64,000 nt of DNA from Protea cynaroides (taxonomy: Eukaryota > Streptophyta > Magnoliopsida > Proteales > Proteaceae), in assembly GCA_028583415.1 (NCBI GenBank), contig CM053269.1, forward strand, positions 76,251,567-76,315,566. Direction: 5' to 3'. This document shows, piece after piece, positions 22,306 through 32,740 of the stretch. The notes below the pieces were generated by a model that was not told the DNA's origin, did not search any database, and worked only from the letters and a program-made list of their open reading frames with translations. A program made the position numbers and the translations under genes. How positions within the stretch are numbered: the first letter of the stretch is position 1; the number at the start of each line of letters is the position of its first letter.

Positions 22306-23351
22306 TTAATTCCAATAAATTTAGACTAACTGAAATCATAGGGTCGTAGGTAGGGTAGCACCTAGGGTAGCAGTTTTCTGTGACCCTAGGGTGTAGGGTC
22401 GGACGTGGGGTCGGATACCAATCGACCCTACGTGTGACCACACCCTCCCTGGGACTTCCCGAGGGCATGTGGTCGATCCTGTGGTCTTGTTGGGTCGGAT
22501 ATCATTCAACCCTACGTGCGACCACACGTATCCTGAGTCGACCTTTCATTCTAAAGTCCATTCCTTCACGTTTGGATCCTTTGGCTTACTTTCATGGTCC
22601 ATTCTATGATTGTTCTATGACTAAAACTATGATTTTTATATACTTTTCATTGCCTATGATGATTACTTCCATGAATTCCTTTGGAACTCATCCATGGATG
22701 GATGATTTGGGTTTCTCTTAATCTTAACTTCTTCATAATCTATTCTAGACTCTTAATTTATGAAGGGAATTAGGTTCATACCTGAAGTTGGTTGAGATTC
22801 AGAGGTTTCTCTGAACTTTTTCCTCTTCCTTAGTCTTTTCTTTAATTTTTCTTCTCTTCTTCTTTTCCTTCTCTTTCTCTTTCTCTTTCTCTCACTTTCA
22901 ATTAGGGTTCTAAAAGGAGTGAAAGAGGCTAAAGGACGTCCTATTTATAGAGGAAAATCCTTCAAAATAAGTTCCATCGAGTTTAGGAAAGAACCCCTTT
23001 TGAATTAGGAAGGTTTCCTAATTTACGGTTTCTGTCTGTCATCGTAGGGTCGGACGTAGGGTCGTAGGATCCGTCAACCCTACAACTTCTTAGTCATCCG
23101 ACCCTATGACAGTCAATCAGAGTGACGTCCTATTGCCTAGCAGAAAAAAAGTCATGGGTTGGACTTCTGTTAAGGTGGGGTCGACCCTACCTGTTTAGGC
23201 ATGCGACCCTACCCTCACATTTACTGTTTTTGGGTTAGACTCATACCTGGTCTTGTGATTTTCTTCATGCACTTGGTCCACTTGGCTCGACCATGATAGG
23301 TAGACCTGGTACAAGGTGGTAAGACCGGTTAGTTCGATATGGGTCTTACAT
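22306..23351 (-). mobile_element. LTR 'C' of the TGTAAGACCC family, 3'-truncated
   Basis: On the minus strand it begins TGTAAGACCCATATCGAAC at 23351 and follows the layout of A: word cluster 1 (23040-23210), TATAAATAG (22941-22950), a leader with a CTTT-rich complement, donor-like CAG|GTATGAAC, then word cluster 2 (22340-22550). It stops shortly after cluster 2, at a junction with the neighbouring LTR fragment. Its repeated word is TAGGGTCG, unlike A. Confidence 0.8.
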
Positions 23352-23646
23352 TGTATGTTCATGTATTTTTGCATAGTGCGTGTAATTGGATCCAAGTTAT
23401 TATGTTCCTGGGTGAAGCGGGTTAAGCTATGTTTCCCAGGGAGTTTTGTGCGGCTTGATCAATGGCTTAGGTGTGTGAGCCGTTTGAGACAGGCGTGTGT
23501 GTGTAGCCATGGGTCAAGATGTGTACACTTTGTGTTGTGTTCAGGTTACACCAATTCGTCACATTAGATCCAGTTAGGCTAAAAATGAGTAATGCATAGA
23601 CAATTCATTATTATGAATAGAGTCAAATACATCATTGGTAGAATTT
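23352..23646. other. Spacer between element C and the gypsy fragment
   Basis: About 295 bases with GT-rich text; no frame recognised. It may be part of the 3' region of the gypsy element. Confidence 0.4.
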
Positions 23647-26315
23647 TCATAGGTTCTTAAATTGCCATGGCTTCTCGATGTATTTTCTTTTAACCTCGAG
23701 ATAATAGGTGTCAGGCCTCGTTATACGGATTATTCTGTATGGTCCCTCCTAGGTGGGCATTAGTTTGCCTTGTTGCTTCGGTTGCGAGACAGCGGTGCGG
23801 CAGAGCACTAAGTAGCCAACCTTGAAGTTCTGAACTAGGACACGGGAGTAGTAGTATCTGGCCACCCTTTGCTGGTAGGCTAATATTTTGAGTTGCGCCT
23901 TGTCGCGAGTTTCTTCCATTAAGTCTAGGTTGGCTCGCAGACCTTCATTGTTTTGCAATTCGTCGTAGTTGGTGATGTAGATAGTAGGATGGGTAGCTTC
24001 AATGGATACCACTATTTCTGCACCATATACGAGCATGAAGGGTGTCTCTCTAGTAAGAGTTCTACTTGTTGTCCTGTAGGACCATGATACACTTGGCAAC
24101 TCGTCAGTCCATTTGCCTTTAGTGGGTCCAGGCCGTCGGGCAATTCCTCGGGATATGGTATTGTTAGTCACTTACACTTAGCCCGCGGCTTCCGGGTGGT
24201 AGACTGCTGCAAAGCATTGCTGAATGTTAAAGCCTTTAAGAAATGCCTTATACTGTTATTATCAAACTGTGGTCCGTTATCAGTGACAATGACTTGGGGA
24301 TTCTATATCTGTATATGATGTTATTTCTGGTGAAGGCTCCGACCCTGTCTGCATCGATTTTGACTACAGCTTTTGCTTCTCCCCATTTTGAGAAGTAGTC
24401 CACGGCTATTATTAAGAATTTCCTAGATGACTTTCCCCGGGCATGGGGCCGACTAGATCAATCCCCCACATTGCGAAAGGAAGTAGATTGATGACAGGTT
24501 GTAACTCGTTTGCGAGTAAATAGCTCACTGTAGCGTGCTTCTGGCAGGCCTCACATTTGGTGGAAAACTCCGTGCAGTCAGCCATCATTGTTGGCCAATA
24601 GTAGCCTTGTCGTAGCAGCCACTGGCATAAGGCATGGCCTCCGAGATGACTGCCACATATGCCAGCTTGTACTTCCTACATTACTTTATCTGCTTGTGCG
24701 GGTGTGAGGCATAGTAGGAAGGGGCAAGTCAAAGACTTACGGTATAACTTACCGTCGAGGACAGTGTACCCTCTAAACTTTGCTTGAACTCGTCGTCTCT
24801 TGAGACTATCTTCGGGTAACTTGCCAGTTTTGATGTAAGTCTTAATTGGATCTATCCAAATCGTCTTGCTTGCGACTTGATGAACTTTGGGGTCACTGGC
24901 AATGCTGGGTTTTTTCAATATATCAATGTAAACTGACGAGTTAAGTCCAGTTAAGTCTTCAACCATGAGGTGTGACAGTGCATCGGCTTCGGTGTTGTTT
25001 TCATGGTCCACATTGCTGATTTGATAGTCTTCGAACTGTGCAAATTTTGACTTGGCCTTAGCCAAATATTCGAGCATTTGTGGTTGTTTAGCTTCATACT
25101 CGCCCTTGATCTGCCTTACAATGACCTACGAGTCGCTGTAAATGTCCAGTCGTCATACCATCAGGAATTTTGCCAATCTGAGTCCAACTAGAAAGGCTTC
25201 GTATTGAGCCGGGTTGTTTGTTGCATGGAATTCAAACCGCAGAGCAACCTGCACTCTGAAATTTTCTAGACTAGTGAGGATTATCCCGGCCCCCGAGTGC
25301 TGGTCGTTTGAGGAATCGTCTACAAATAATGTCCATGTCGGCGAAGCCTCCATCTTTTTTTTTTTTTCTGCATTCGTCTGCCATCTTCTTCTGCTAGGGA
25401 CTTTTCGATGTTGGCGTCGTCATCGTTTGACGTTTCTATAAGGAAATCCGCCATTACTTATGCTTTGATTGTCATTTTAGGGTGGTATTATATGTCGAAC
25501 TCGCCAAGTGTGATGGCCCAATTTACCAATCGCCCTGAGATGTCCGGCCTGGCAAGGATTTTCCTGAGCGGTTTGTTAGTTAAGACTAAATGGTAAGTAA
25601 GGTCGAAGCTTGCGTGCTGCAGAGACAAGGGCTAAGGCCAATTTCTCAATTGTTTGTATCTTATTTTCACATCCAAAAGAACCTTGCTGACATAATATAC
25701 CGGCTACTGAACTTTGTCGACTTCCTTTATGAGAACGGAACTGATAGCCTTAGGCGAGATGACGAGATAGAGTTGGAGCTGATCGTTGACTTCTGGATAG
25801 GCGAGTAAGGGAGGTGACATCAGGAATTCCTTCAACTTGTCAAAAGACTTTTGGCATTTTGGCATCCATTCAAATTGCTTAGTTCCTTTTAGGGTTTAAA
25901 AAATGATAGGAACCAGCCTGTTGCTCTTGACATAAACATGCCCAAGGCGGCTATGCATCCTGTCAACTCTTGGACCTATTTAGGTTTGGTAGGAGGCGAC
26001 ATGTTCATTATGGCTTCTATTTTTGCTGGATTAGCTTCGATTCCTTTGTTGGAGACCATAAATCCCAGGAATTTCCATGACTCAATGCCGAAGGTGCATT
26101 TTGTTGGGTTAAAGCGCATTTTATTCTACCGTAGTACCGCAAAAGCTTATTCTAAGTCAGTTAAATGACGAAACGATTGCTTGCTTTTGACTAAGAAGTC
26201 ATCCACATAGACTTCCATATTTCTACCGATTTGATCGGCTAACACCTTATTGACAAGTCGCTGGTACGTGGCACCAGCATTTTTTAGACCGAAGGGCATG
26301 GCATTGTAGCAGTAC
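23647..26315 (-). pseudogene. Ty3/gypsy pol fragment, Tat/Retand-like (RT, RNase H, integrase)
   Basis: Read on the minus strand, the order is reverse transcriptase, RNase H, integrase. RT: YCYNAMPFGLKNAGATYQRL and the catalytic EVYVDDFLVKSK (near 26210-26315). RNase H: WTLFVDDSSN...GAGIILTS and NNPAQYEAFLVGLRLAK (25153-25353), then a second stretch ending ENNTEADALSHL. Integrase: a zinc-binding HHCC region (GSHLGGHALC...CEACQKHA, near 24555-24660), WGIDLVGPMP with a catalytic Asp, KWTDELPSVSWSYRTTSRT, and a C-terminal GPYRIIRITRPDTYYLE ending near 23647. Several in-frame stops and frameshifts show it is dead. The RT part is cut at 26315 exactly where element B begins, so gag, protease and the LTRs are missing. 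Confidence 0.9.
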
Positions 26316-28082
26316 TATAAGACCCGCACGCCATGAACCTGGTCTAACCTTACGTTCTCATGTCGTGACCAATATTCCCATCATAATCGGCTCAAGTAAA
26401 CCAATTGTATGAAGAAACCACAAGATAACATAAGCAATAAGTCAAATTTAATTGGTGTGGTTGACTGTTTAAGTTTGTATGGAAGCAACCAGTCCAAAAC
26501 TAAAAACCAGTAAATTTTGGACCTATAGTGGCATTTTTTAGGGGTACAATCGCACATATGGTCGACCATATTGAGACTGTATAACCTATGATGGCATGTT
26601 TTGGCTATATGGTCGACGGTTTATGCGACCGCACGATCGACCGTATGAACTTAGAACCGACTCTGTGTTAGGAAACTTTCCTAATTTGATGAGGACTCTT
26701 TCCTAATTAAAGTGGGACTCCATATAGAGGCTTTCCTCTATATAAAGGACATCCCTTAGCCTCTCTCACTCTTTTAGAACCCAGATTGAAACTCTAAACC
26801 TAAGAGAGAAAGAGAGAGAAGGAGAAACAGATTTAGAGAAAAAGGCTGAGAGGAGAGTTTTGCATAGAAGAGTTCCATCTCTCTACAACAAGCTTAAGGT
26901 ATGGACTTGACTCTGTAGGATAGATTAGATAGGATAGGTTCCTTTCCATCAAGTTGATGTGTTGAATCTAATATAACGATTTCGGTTATGGAATTTCTAA
27001 GGAAAAATCATAAGAGAATAGGTTAGAGATAATTGATAAGGATAAACTATGATTAAATGTCATATAATGATTTTAGGATGAATCCCATTGATGAGCCAAG
27101 AGGAGGAACTTGTATGAGAAGTAAAAATCAATCAAACTACGTATGGTCGCAGCTATGGTCGACCATAGGATGAGAAAAGAGTCGACCACAGCCGTTCGGG
27201 AAGAATTCAGGAAACGTATGGTCGTAGGTACGATAGCATATAGTGCGATCATAGGGTATCGATCGTACGTCGTACGGTGGCATATATTGCCACCATAGGA
27301 TTGACCTTACGATAACAGCAAGCATATTTTATGACCAAACAAGGTATTTGACTATTGTAACTTGGTAAACTTGAACCCTAACTTAAATGTATTAATTGCT
27401 TAGGTTCCTAATAGATTCAAAGTGATTTCCAAAGCTGGGAAGAGAAACAAACATCAATCAAAGGTTAGGGAACAAGACCTAAACTAATTGGATAATAATA
27501 AAATATTTACTTTATTGAGTCCAATGCCATGATTGATTCTATGATTGTATGCTTGTAATGTGCATTTCACATGTTATCCAATATTACTGTTATTACTACT
27601 CATGCATATTTACTTCTGTCTATTTATAACATGAGGATGATGATGCTAGGAATAGACATGTGATTGTGTGTGTGGGGTCAGTATATGGGATGCAAGTGAA
27701 ACATCAAGGGGAGGACGTGGCACTGTGGTCTCTGACTTGGTCACCAGACTCTAGCTCTATCTCTACTCAAGTCTTGCCCATTGACATTGTCGTATCGCAA
27801 TTACCTTAGCATAACTATTACGTCGTAAGGCATTAGAGGAGGTGGTCTCGGACCGTGTGGTCTCGGACCGTGTGGTCTCTGACTCTATCTCTATGGACAT
27901 ATTGAAAGATGCTGGGATGAGGCCTTGGATACACTTGATGACATTAGGATTGGTTAGTTGCGAGCCCAGTTTGCAAGCCCTCGTCAATACGGCCTTACGT
28001 GTTGGTATGGGTAAGGCATCAGGGGAAGTATTGGCGATGTGTGATCCGAACACTCTAGCTCTATCTCTATTCCATGGTGGTG
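26316..28082 (+). mobile_element. LTR 'B' of the TGTAAGACCC family, 3'-truncated
   Basis: Starts TATAAGACCCGCACGCC; the usual TG start has become TA. It follows element A through word cluster 1 (26450-26650), TATA box (26739-26746), donor-like AAG|GTATGG, word cluster 2 (27140-27310) and the TAGCTCTATCTCTA module. It breaks at about 28080, matching A near 20440, so the 3' third with the conserved short frame is absent. It lies inside the gypsy RT domain, so it is younger than that element. Its repeated word is TATGGTCG. Confidence 0.8.
26739..26746 (+). promoter_or_regulatory. TATA box of LTR B
   Basis: TATATAAA followed by GGACATCCCTTAGCC, the same context as in A. Confidence 0.65.
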
Positions 28083-28309
28083 CAAGCACCCCATTTTTGC
28101 CACCCTCTAAGTGAACCAATATGGCAGGTTTCCGATCTTTAACCCAAAGGTTGGTGATTCTCTAATGAACCCCAAGGTAGGGTCATTAGATATTACCTAC
28201 TTAGATGAATAGGTCGTGAAATTATCTTCGAAATGAGACTAGAATCATCAAATTCTGATGTCAAACAAGGAAGATATCGTAGTTTGAAAGTGCAAGGGCA
28301 TTTACATAA

Positions 28310-28965
28310 TTATCGTATCATGCATGCATTATCATTCAAACTTCAAGACATCATATCTTGGTCATCTGATATCGAAATCAGATGCTTCAAAGGCCAATAT
28401 TCCTTATTTTCAGTCCTCTTCAAAGTGGACATGAAAGTTCCCGAGTAGAAGTCACCAGTGGGCCCCATGCAAGCTTTCATACAAAATTATCGTTAGAACT
28501 TCAAAGCTTCATATCTTTGTCGTTCTACATCGGATTCAGATGATTCCAAGACCACTATTCTTCATTTGTAATGTTCTACAAAGTGGTCGAAAAAAAATCT
28601 CAGGTAGAAGTCTCCGAAGGGTCCCATAAAATTACACATGGAAATGATCATTTAATCTTCGAAAATTCATATTTTGGTTACCCCATATCCAAATCAAGTA
28701 ATTTCAGCTTCTTTATGTTCCATTTTTAGTATTCTACAAAGTGGACGTAAAAAATCTCGGGTATAAGTCTCCGAAGGATCCCATGCAGAATGGTCAGCCA
28801 AATTATCAATAATTGGCCTGTTTAAACTTCAGAAATTCATAAGTTGGCCATTTCATTTCCAAATGATATGATTCAAGTTCCAATATTCTTCATTTTTAAT
28901 GTTCTACAAAGTGAACGTAGAAAATTTGGAATAGATGCTATCAAAAAATTCCATATGGAAGGGTG
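28310..28965 (+). repeat. Four imperfect ~155-bp tandem repeats
   Basis: Each unit has the order ACTTC.AA..TTCATA...GGTC, then TATTCTTCATTTTTA, then CTACAAAGTGG, then GTA(G/T)AAGTCTCCGAAGG.(T/C)CCAT. Anchors CAAAGTGG or a close variant fall near 28424, 28579, 28734 and 28905. They lie upstream of the TATA box, so they could be U3 enhancer repeats. Confidence 0.75.
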
Positions 28966-29170
28966 ACAGAAATGGACTATGAAATATCAACCTTAGTCCA
29001 AACCAGCTTAATCCAGCTTAGTCTAAGTTAGCCCGACCCAGCTCAGACCAATCCAGACCAAGTTATGTCAGTCCATATGCATGCATTTCTTTTATATATG
29101 TATAATGTATAATATATTATTGTATATAATACATATATATATCTTATGGATATATTATATGTATTAATAC

Positions 29171-29172
<2 letters not shown>

Positions 29173-29205
<33 letters not shown>
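29173..29205. repeat. (TA)n microsatellite
   Basis: About 16 TA units directly before the purine-rich tract. Confidence 0.95.
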
Positions 29206-29207
<2 letters not shown>

Positions 29208-29521
29208 GAAAGAGAGAGGAAAGAGAAGCCATAGGAAAGAGAATGGGAGAAAGAAAAATGGAAAGAGAGAGAAATAAAAGAAAAAAGAAAAAGGAAAAAA
29301 AAAAAGAAAAGATTCCCCTTAAGAAAACGTGAAAGAGAGAGGGAGAAAGAAAAAAAAAGGAAGGAAAGAGGAAGGAAAGAAAAAAAAACAAAAAAAGAAG
29401 GAAAAAAAAAAAGGAAATGTTTTCTAAGAAAGAAAACGTGAAAAGAGAGGGAGAAAAAAAAAGGAAGGAAAAGAAGGAAGAAGAAAAGGAAAGAAGAAAG
29501 AAAGGAAAGAGAGAAGGAATT

Positions 29522-29866
29522 TTCTAGAAGAAGGAAAGAGAGAACGGAAAGAGAGAATGGATTTTCTAGAAGAAGAAGGAGAAAAAGGAAAGAAATGAAG
29601 AAGAAAAAAAGTGGGAAGGAAGAAAAGAAAGGAAAAAAGAAAAAATGGAAAGAAATGATTTTCTAGAAGAAAAAAAAGAAGAAAAGGAAGGAAGAGAGAA
29701 GAAAGAAAGAGGAAGAGAGGATTTTCTAGAATAGGGAGAGAGGGAAAATGTGTAGAATAAAGAGGGAGAAGAGAAAAGGGAAGGAAGAGAAGAAAGGAAA
29801 GAAGAAAAAAGGAAGAAAAAAAAATTTTTCTAGAAAAATAAGAAAGGAAAGAAGGATCTTCTAGAA
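29522..29866 (+). promoter_or_regulatory. Six TTCTAGAA sites, heat-shock-element-like, before a TATA box
   Basis: TTCTAGAA occurs at 29522-29529, 29564-29571, 29661-29668, 29724-29731, 29828-29835 and 29859-29866. Each is TTC-nn-GAA, the inverted core of a plant heat-shock element, and some are followed by another GAA at the right spacing. In a tract made almost only of purines, these pyrimidine-containing words are unexpected by chance. The last site is 16 bp from the TATA box. Confidence 0.55.
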
Positions 29867-29881
29867 AATGAGAGAAAAAAA

Positions 29882-29889
29882 TATAAATA
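29882..29889 (+). promoter_or_regulatory. TATA box of the 28-kb LTR-like block
   Basis: TATAAATAGG follows the TTCTAGAA cluster. The downstream purine-rich stretch would be the start of the transcript, with a donor-like ACAAG|GTTAGT near 30159. Confidence 0.6.
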
Positions 29890-32136
29890 GGCAAGAGAAG
29901 AGAGAGGAGGAGCTCTTTTTCCAGACCATAGAGAGAGGAGAACGTGAGTGAGGGAGAGAAGAACATGAGTGAGAGAGAGAAAATGTGAGAGAGGAAGAAA
30001 GAAAGAGAGAAGAAAAGAGAAAAGAAAGAAAAGAGAAGAAGAAAAGAGAGAAAGAGAAGAGAGAGAGAAGCAGAAGAGAGGAGAAGGAAGATTCACATTC
30101 AAAGGGAGTTGATACAACCTCCGATCATCCTTCATTGATGGTTTCGCTCGATTTGAGCACAAGGTTAGTACTCTAAACAAATTTAGAGGTCGTTAGAATG
30201 CTCGAATGCCAATTTTACTTGAAAAATATTAATTTTCATGAAATCTCAATCATGAATGCTCTATTACATGCTTGTTAATGTTAGGATGCCTATGTCTAAC
30301 ATTTTTCATGAATGATAATTTGTCTAAGCTATTCAATGATGAATTTTTGAATGATATACAATGATGTTTGATGTTTTTTGTAAATTTCATAAAGTGGTTT
30401 TCTGATTTGAAAATTCTAGATTTAGGATTCAAACTTCAGACGTACATCACATGTATTTTTTCTAAGATTTTGAAGCCCAAATTTTTATGGGAGTCTCTCT
30501 GATATGTTAGAAGACTACCCTAAAAATTTCGTTCTATTTAGAATTGGGAAAATATATCAAAACATTTGTTTTTGACATTGCTGTTTTTCTCGGATGTAAT
30601 GCAATCCCCCATCAGAAAGTCTCTAGACAAAGGTCTTATGGCCATAATCAGAAAATCCACTTAATAATAACTTTCTAGACATGAAAGTCTTCTAAAAAAT
30701 GGCACTGGTTTCATATTTTTTCAATTTTCTTTTGAATCGATATCAATTTTTAAGTGCATAGTGCTCTGATTTTGAATCCGTCATTATGTACTGATTTGCA
30801 TTATTGAAAAGAGTCATTTTTCACAAAGAAAATATACTGTTTTAACTTGATTTTCTTGATGAAATTTTAGATCAGACAGTTATTTACATAGACATATGTC
30901 TGTATTTAATTTTCACTAAGAATAGAATTTTATTTGGAATTTATGGTGCAACTGGTCAAAAATCTGGAACAGATTTGACCAGTGCACATGTTCGGTCTTA
31001 GGGCATATCTTTGATCTATTTTTGTTTTCTGTTGGGATTCAAATCCTTCATATGAAATATAATATATTAAGTCATCTTTCTATGAAAAAAAATTGAGCTT
31101 GATTTGAGTTTCAGAAGACCTACTTATGGTCATTCTTGTGTAATGTGACAAATCTGAATACAGTTCATAGTTTTGTCCATTATCTGAAACCTTGTGTCAC
31201 AATTTTGACAGTTTTGAGTCATTAATCTTCCCATATTTCTTCATAAAAGTTACAATTTTTTCAAAGAACATTGAACATATATTTTTTTGATAATTTTACA
31301 CTTTTCAAAAAAAAAAAAAGGGTTTCATTGATGTCTCATTCATTATAACATCAATGATTGTTTAAGTGAATTCTGTCATATTTGGATAAATGGCTATATT
31401 TGGAGCATTCATATGCTTTGTTTGGATTGTACATATCATGTTTGCCACATTCTATGTGTTGCTATTTTTGATAGAATAGATAAATTTTTATCATATTTTA
31501 ATAAAATCTTAATAATTACTATTTTTAAGTCTTACTATGCTTAGAAAATAACATATAAGATATTTTCTTTTTTTTAAAAATTCATGTCATATATGCATTC
31601 TATGATTGGTACTTACCATATTGATATATAGATGCATATTAGATCTTGTCATATTAGATCTTTCTATGCCTAGATCTTGCCATATTAGATCTTGCCATGC
31701 TTAGATCTTACTATATTAGGTTCTTGCCTTATTTGCAATACATGTCATATTAGGGAGATTTTCATAATCTTATTATATGATATGATAGTTACCATAAATA
31801 TCATACATGTCATGCCTAGAATATTCTTTTTTTAGAAATAATTTAATTTATGTTGTACCCTAGTTGAACTGCCATATCTGTACACCTAGCAAACATATTA
31901 GGTGTGGGGACGTGCATTTAGGCACCCACATTCTTGGGAAGGGCATAATGAGAATAATAAAAATCTTAATAAAGAAAGAGAATGCTTTGTCAAACCTTTC
32001 AAAATTAGAATTCAGGATGAAAAGAGTAACTCAGGACGATTTTCACCTCTCAGTAAATCCTAAACCTAGAATAGGTTCTAAACCCTAAACCTAGAATAGG
32101 TTCTCATATTCTAACCTAGAACAGGTTATCATTATT

Positions 32137-32440
32137 CGAACTACGCGGATTCTGATTCCTAGGGCAAACCCTAGGATACGTAGGCCATTTGGGAGAAACC
32201 CAAATTCGGATCCACATCCTTAGTCCACTCGGACTATTCATAGATCCACTAGGATATTTATCCAATTTCCAACCCAAATAGGGTTACCCAGCCCGAACTA
32301 CGCGGATTCTGATTCCTAGGGCAAACCCTAGGATACGTAGGCTATTTGGGAGAATCCCAAATTCGAATCCACACCTTAGTCCACTCGGACTATCCATCGA
32401 TTTACTAGGATATTTACCCATATTTTGACCCATATTTCGT
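32137..32440 (+). repeat. Two tandem 157-bp units with GAACTACGCGG...GATACGTAGG
   Basis: The units start at 32137 and 32294 and share CGAACTACGCGGATTCTGAT, CTAGGGCAAACCCTAGGATA and TAGTCCACTCGGACTAT. Each unit contains two short perfect palindromic phrases (CTAGGG..CCCTAG and AGTCC..CGGACT). Confidence 0.85.
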
Positions 32441-32740
32441 CGGCTGAAATTTTAGGGTTAAAATTATTTTTCGCCCTGAGAAATTATGTCCCGTTGGCTA
32501 AAAGTATTTAATGATTTTTTGGCCACGGGAAGCTAGGTGTCGTGGGATAAAATGATTTTTTTGGCCACGGAAAAGTTAGTTCCCGTAGGTTAAAATGATT
32601 TTATTGGCCACCACGGCTAAAAATAGTTTTTGGCCTTGGAAATTTTTTTTTGGCGACAAAAATTTGAGTATTGACCGCTAAAATCATTTTTGACAATGGA
32701 AATTTAGATACCCTCGTTAATTTCCGTCGCAAAAAATGGT
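32441..32740. repeat. ~42-bp tandem repeats with GGCCACGG and TAAAATGATTTTT
   Basis: GGCCACGG-type words at 32521, 32563 and 32606 are each followed by a GTTAG.TCCCGT..G.TAAAATGATTTT-like unit. The right part reads TTTCCGTCGC. This looks like the subterminal repeat zone of a plant DNA transposon, but no terminal inverted repeat was confirmed. Confidence 0.45.

Larger units (their letters stand above)
29206..30092 (+). repeat. Purine-rich (GA/GGAAA) tract, about 890 bp
   Basis: The plus strand is almost only A and G, broken mainly by repeated TTTTCTAGAA words. Long open frames on the minus strand (Leu/Phe/Ser-rich) are composition artefacts. Such a strand asymmetry could form triplex DNA, but this is inference. 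Confidence 0.95.
28083..32440 (+). mobile_element. Long LTR-like block, probably Ogre/Tat type
   Basis: It begins TGCAAGCACCCCATTTTTGC at the break in element B. It contains imperfect ~155-bp tandem repeats, a long purine tract with a TATA box, and near the end two copies of a CGAACTACGCGG...GGATACGTAGG phrase that I associate with LTRs of plant Ogre/Tat gypsy elements. I could not fix the 3' end or find a primer-binding site, and no pol gene follows in the window. The extent is therefore approximate and the class tentative. Confidence 0.5.

Noticed and set aside
25214..26168. Plus-strand frames of 60-76 codons
   Set aside because: Antisense to the minus-strand gypsy RT and RNase H, which carry the recognisable motifs.
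29173..29966. Long Leu/Phe/Ser-rich minus-strand frames
   Set aside because: Composition artefact of the purine-rich tract.
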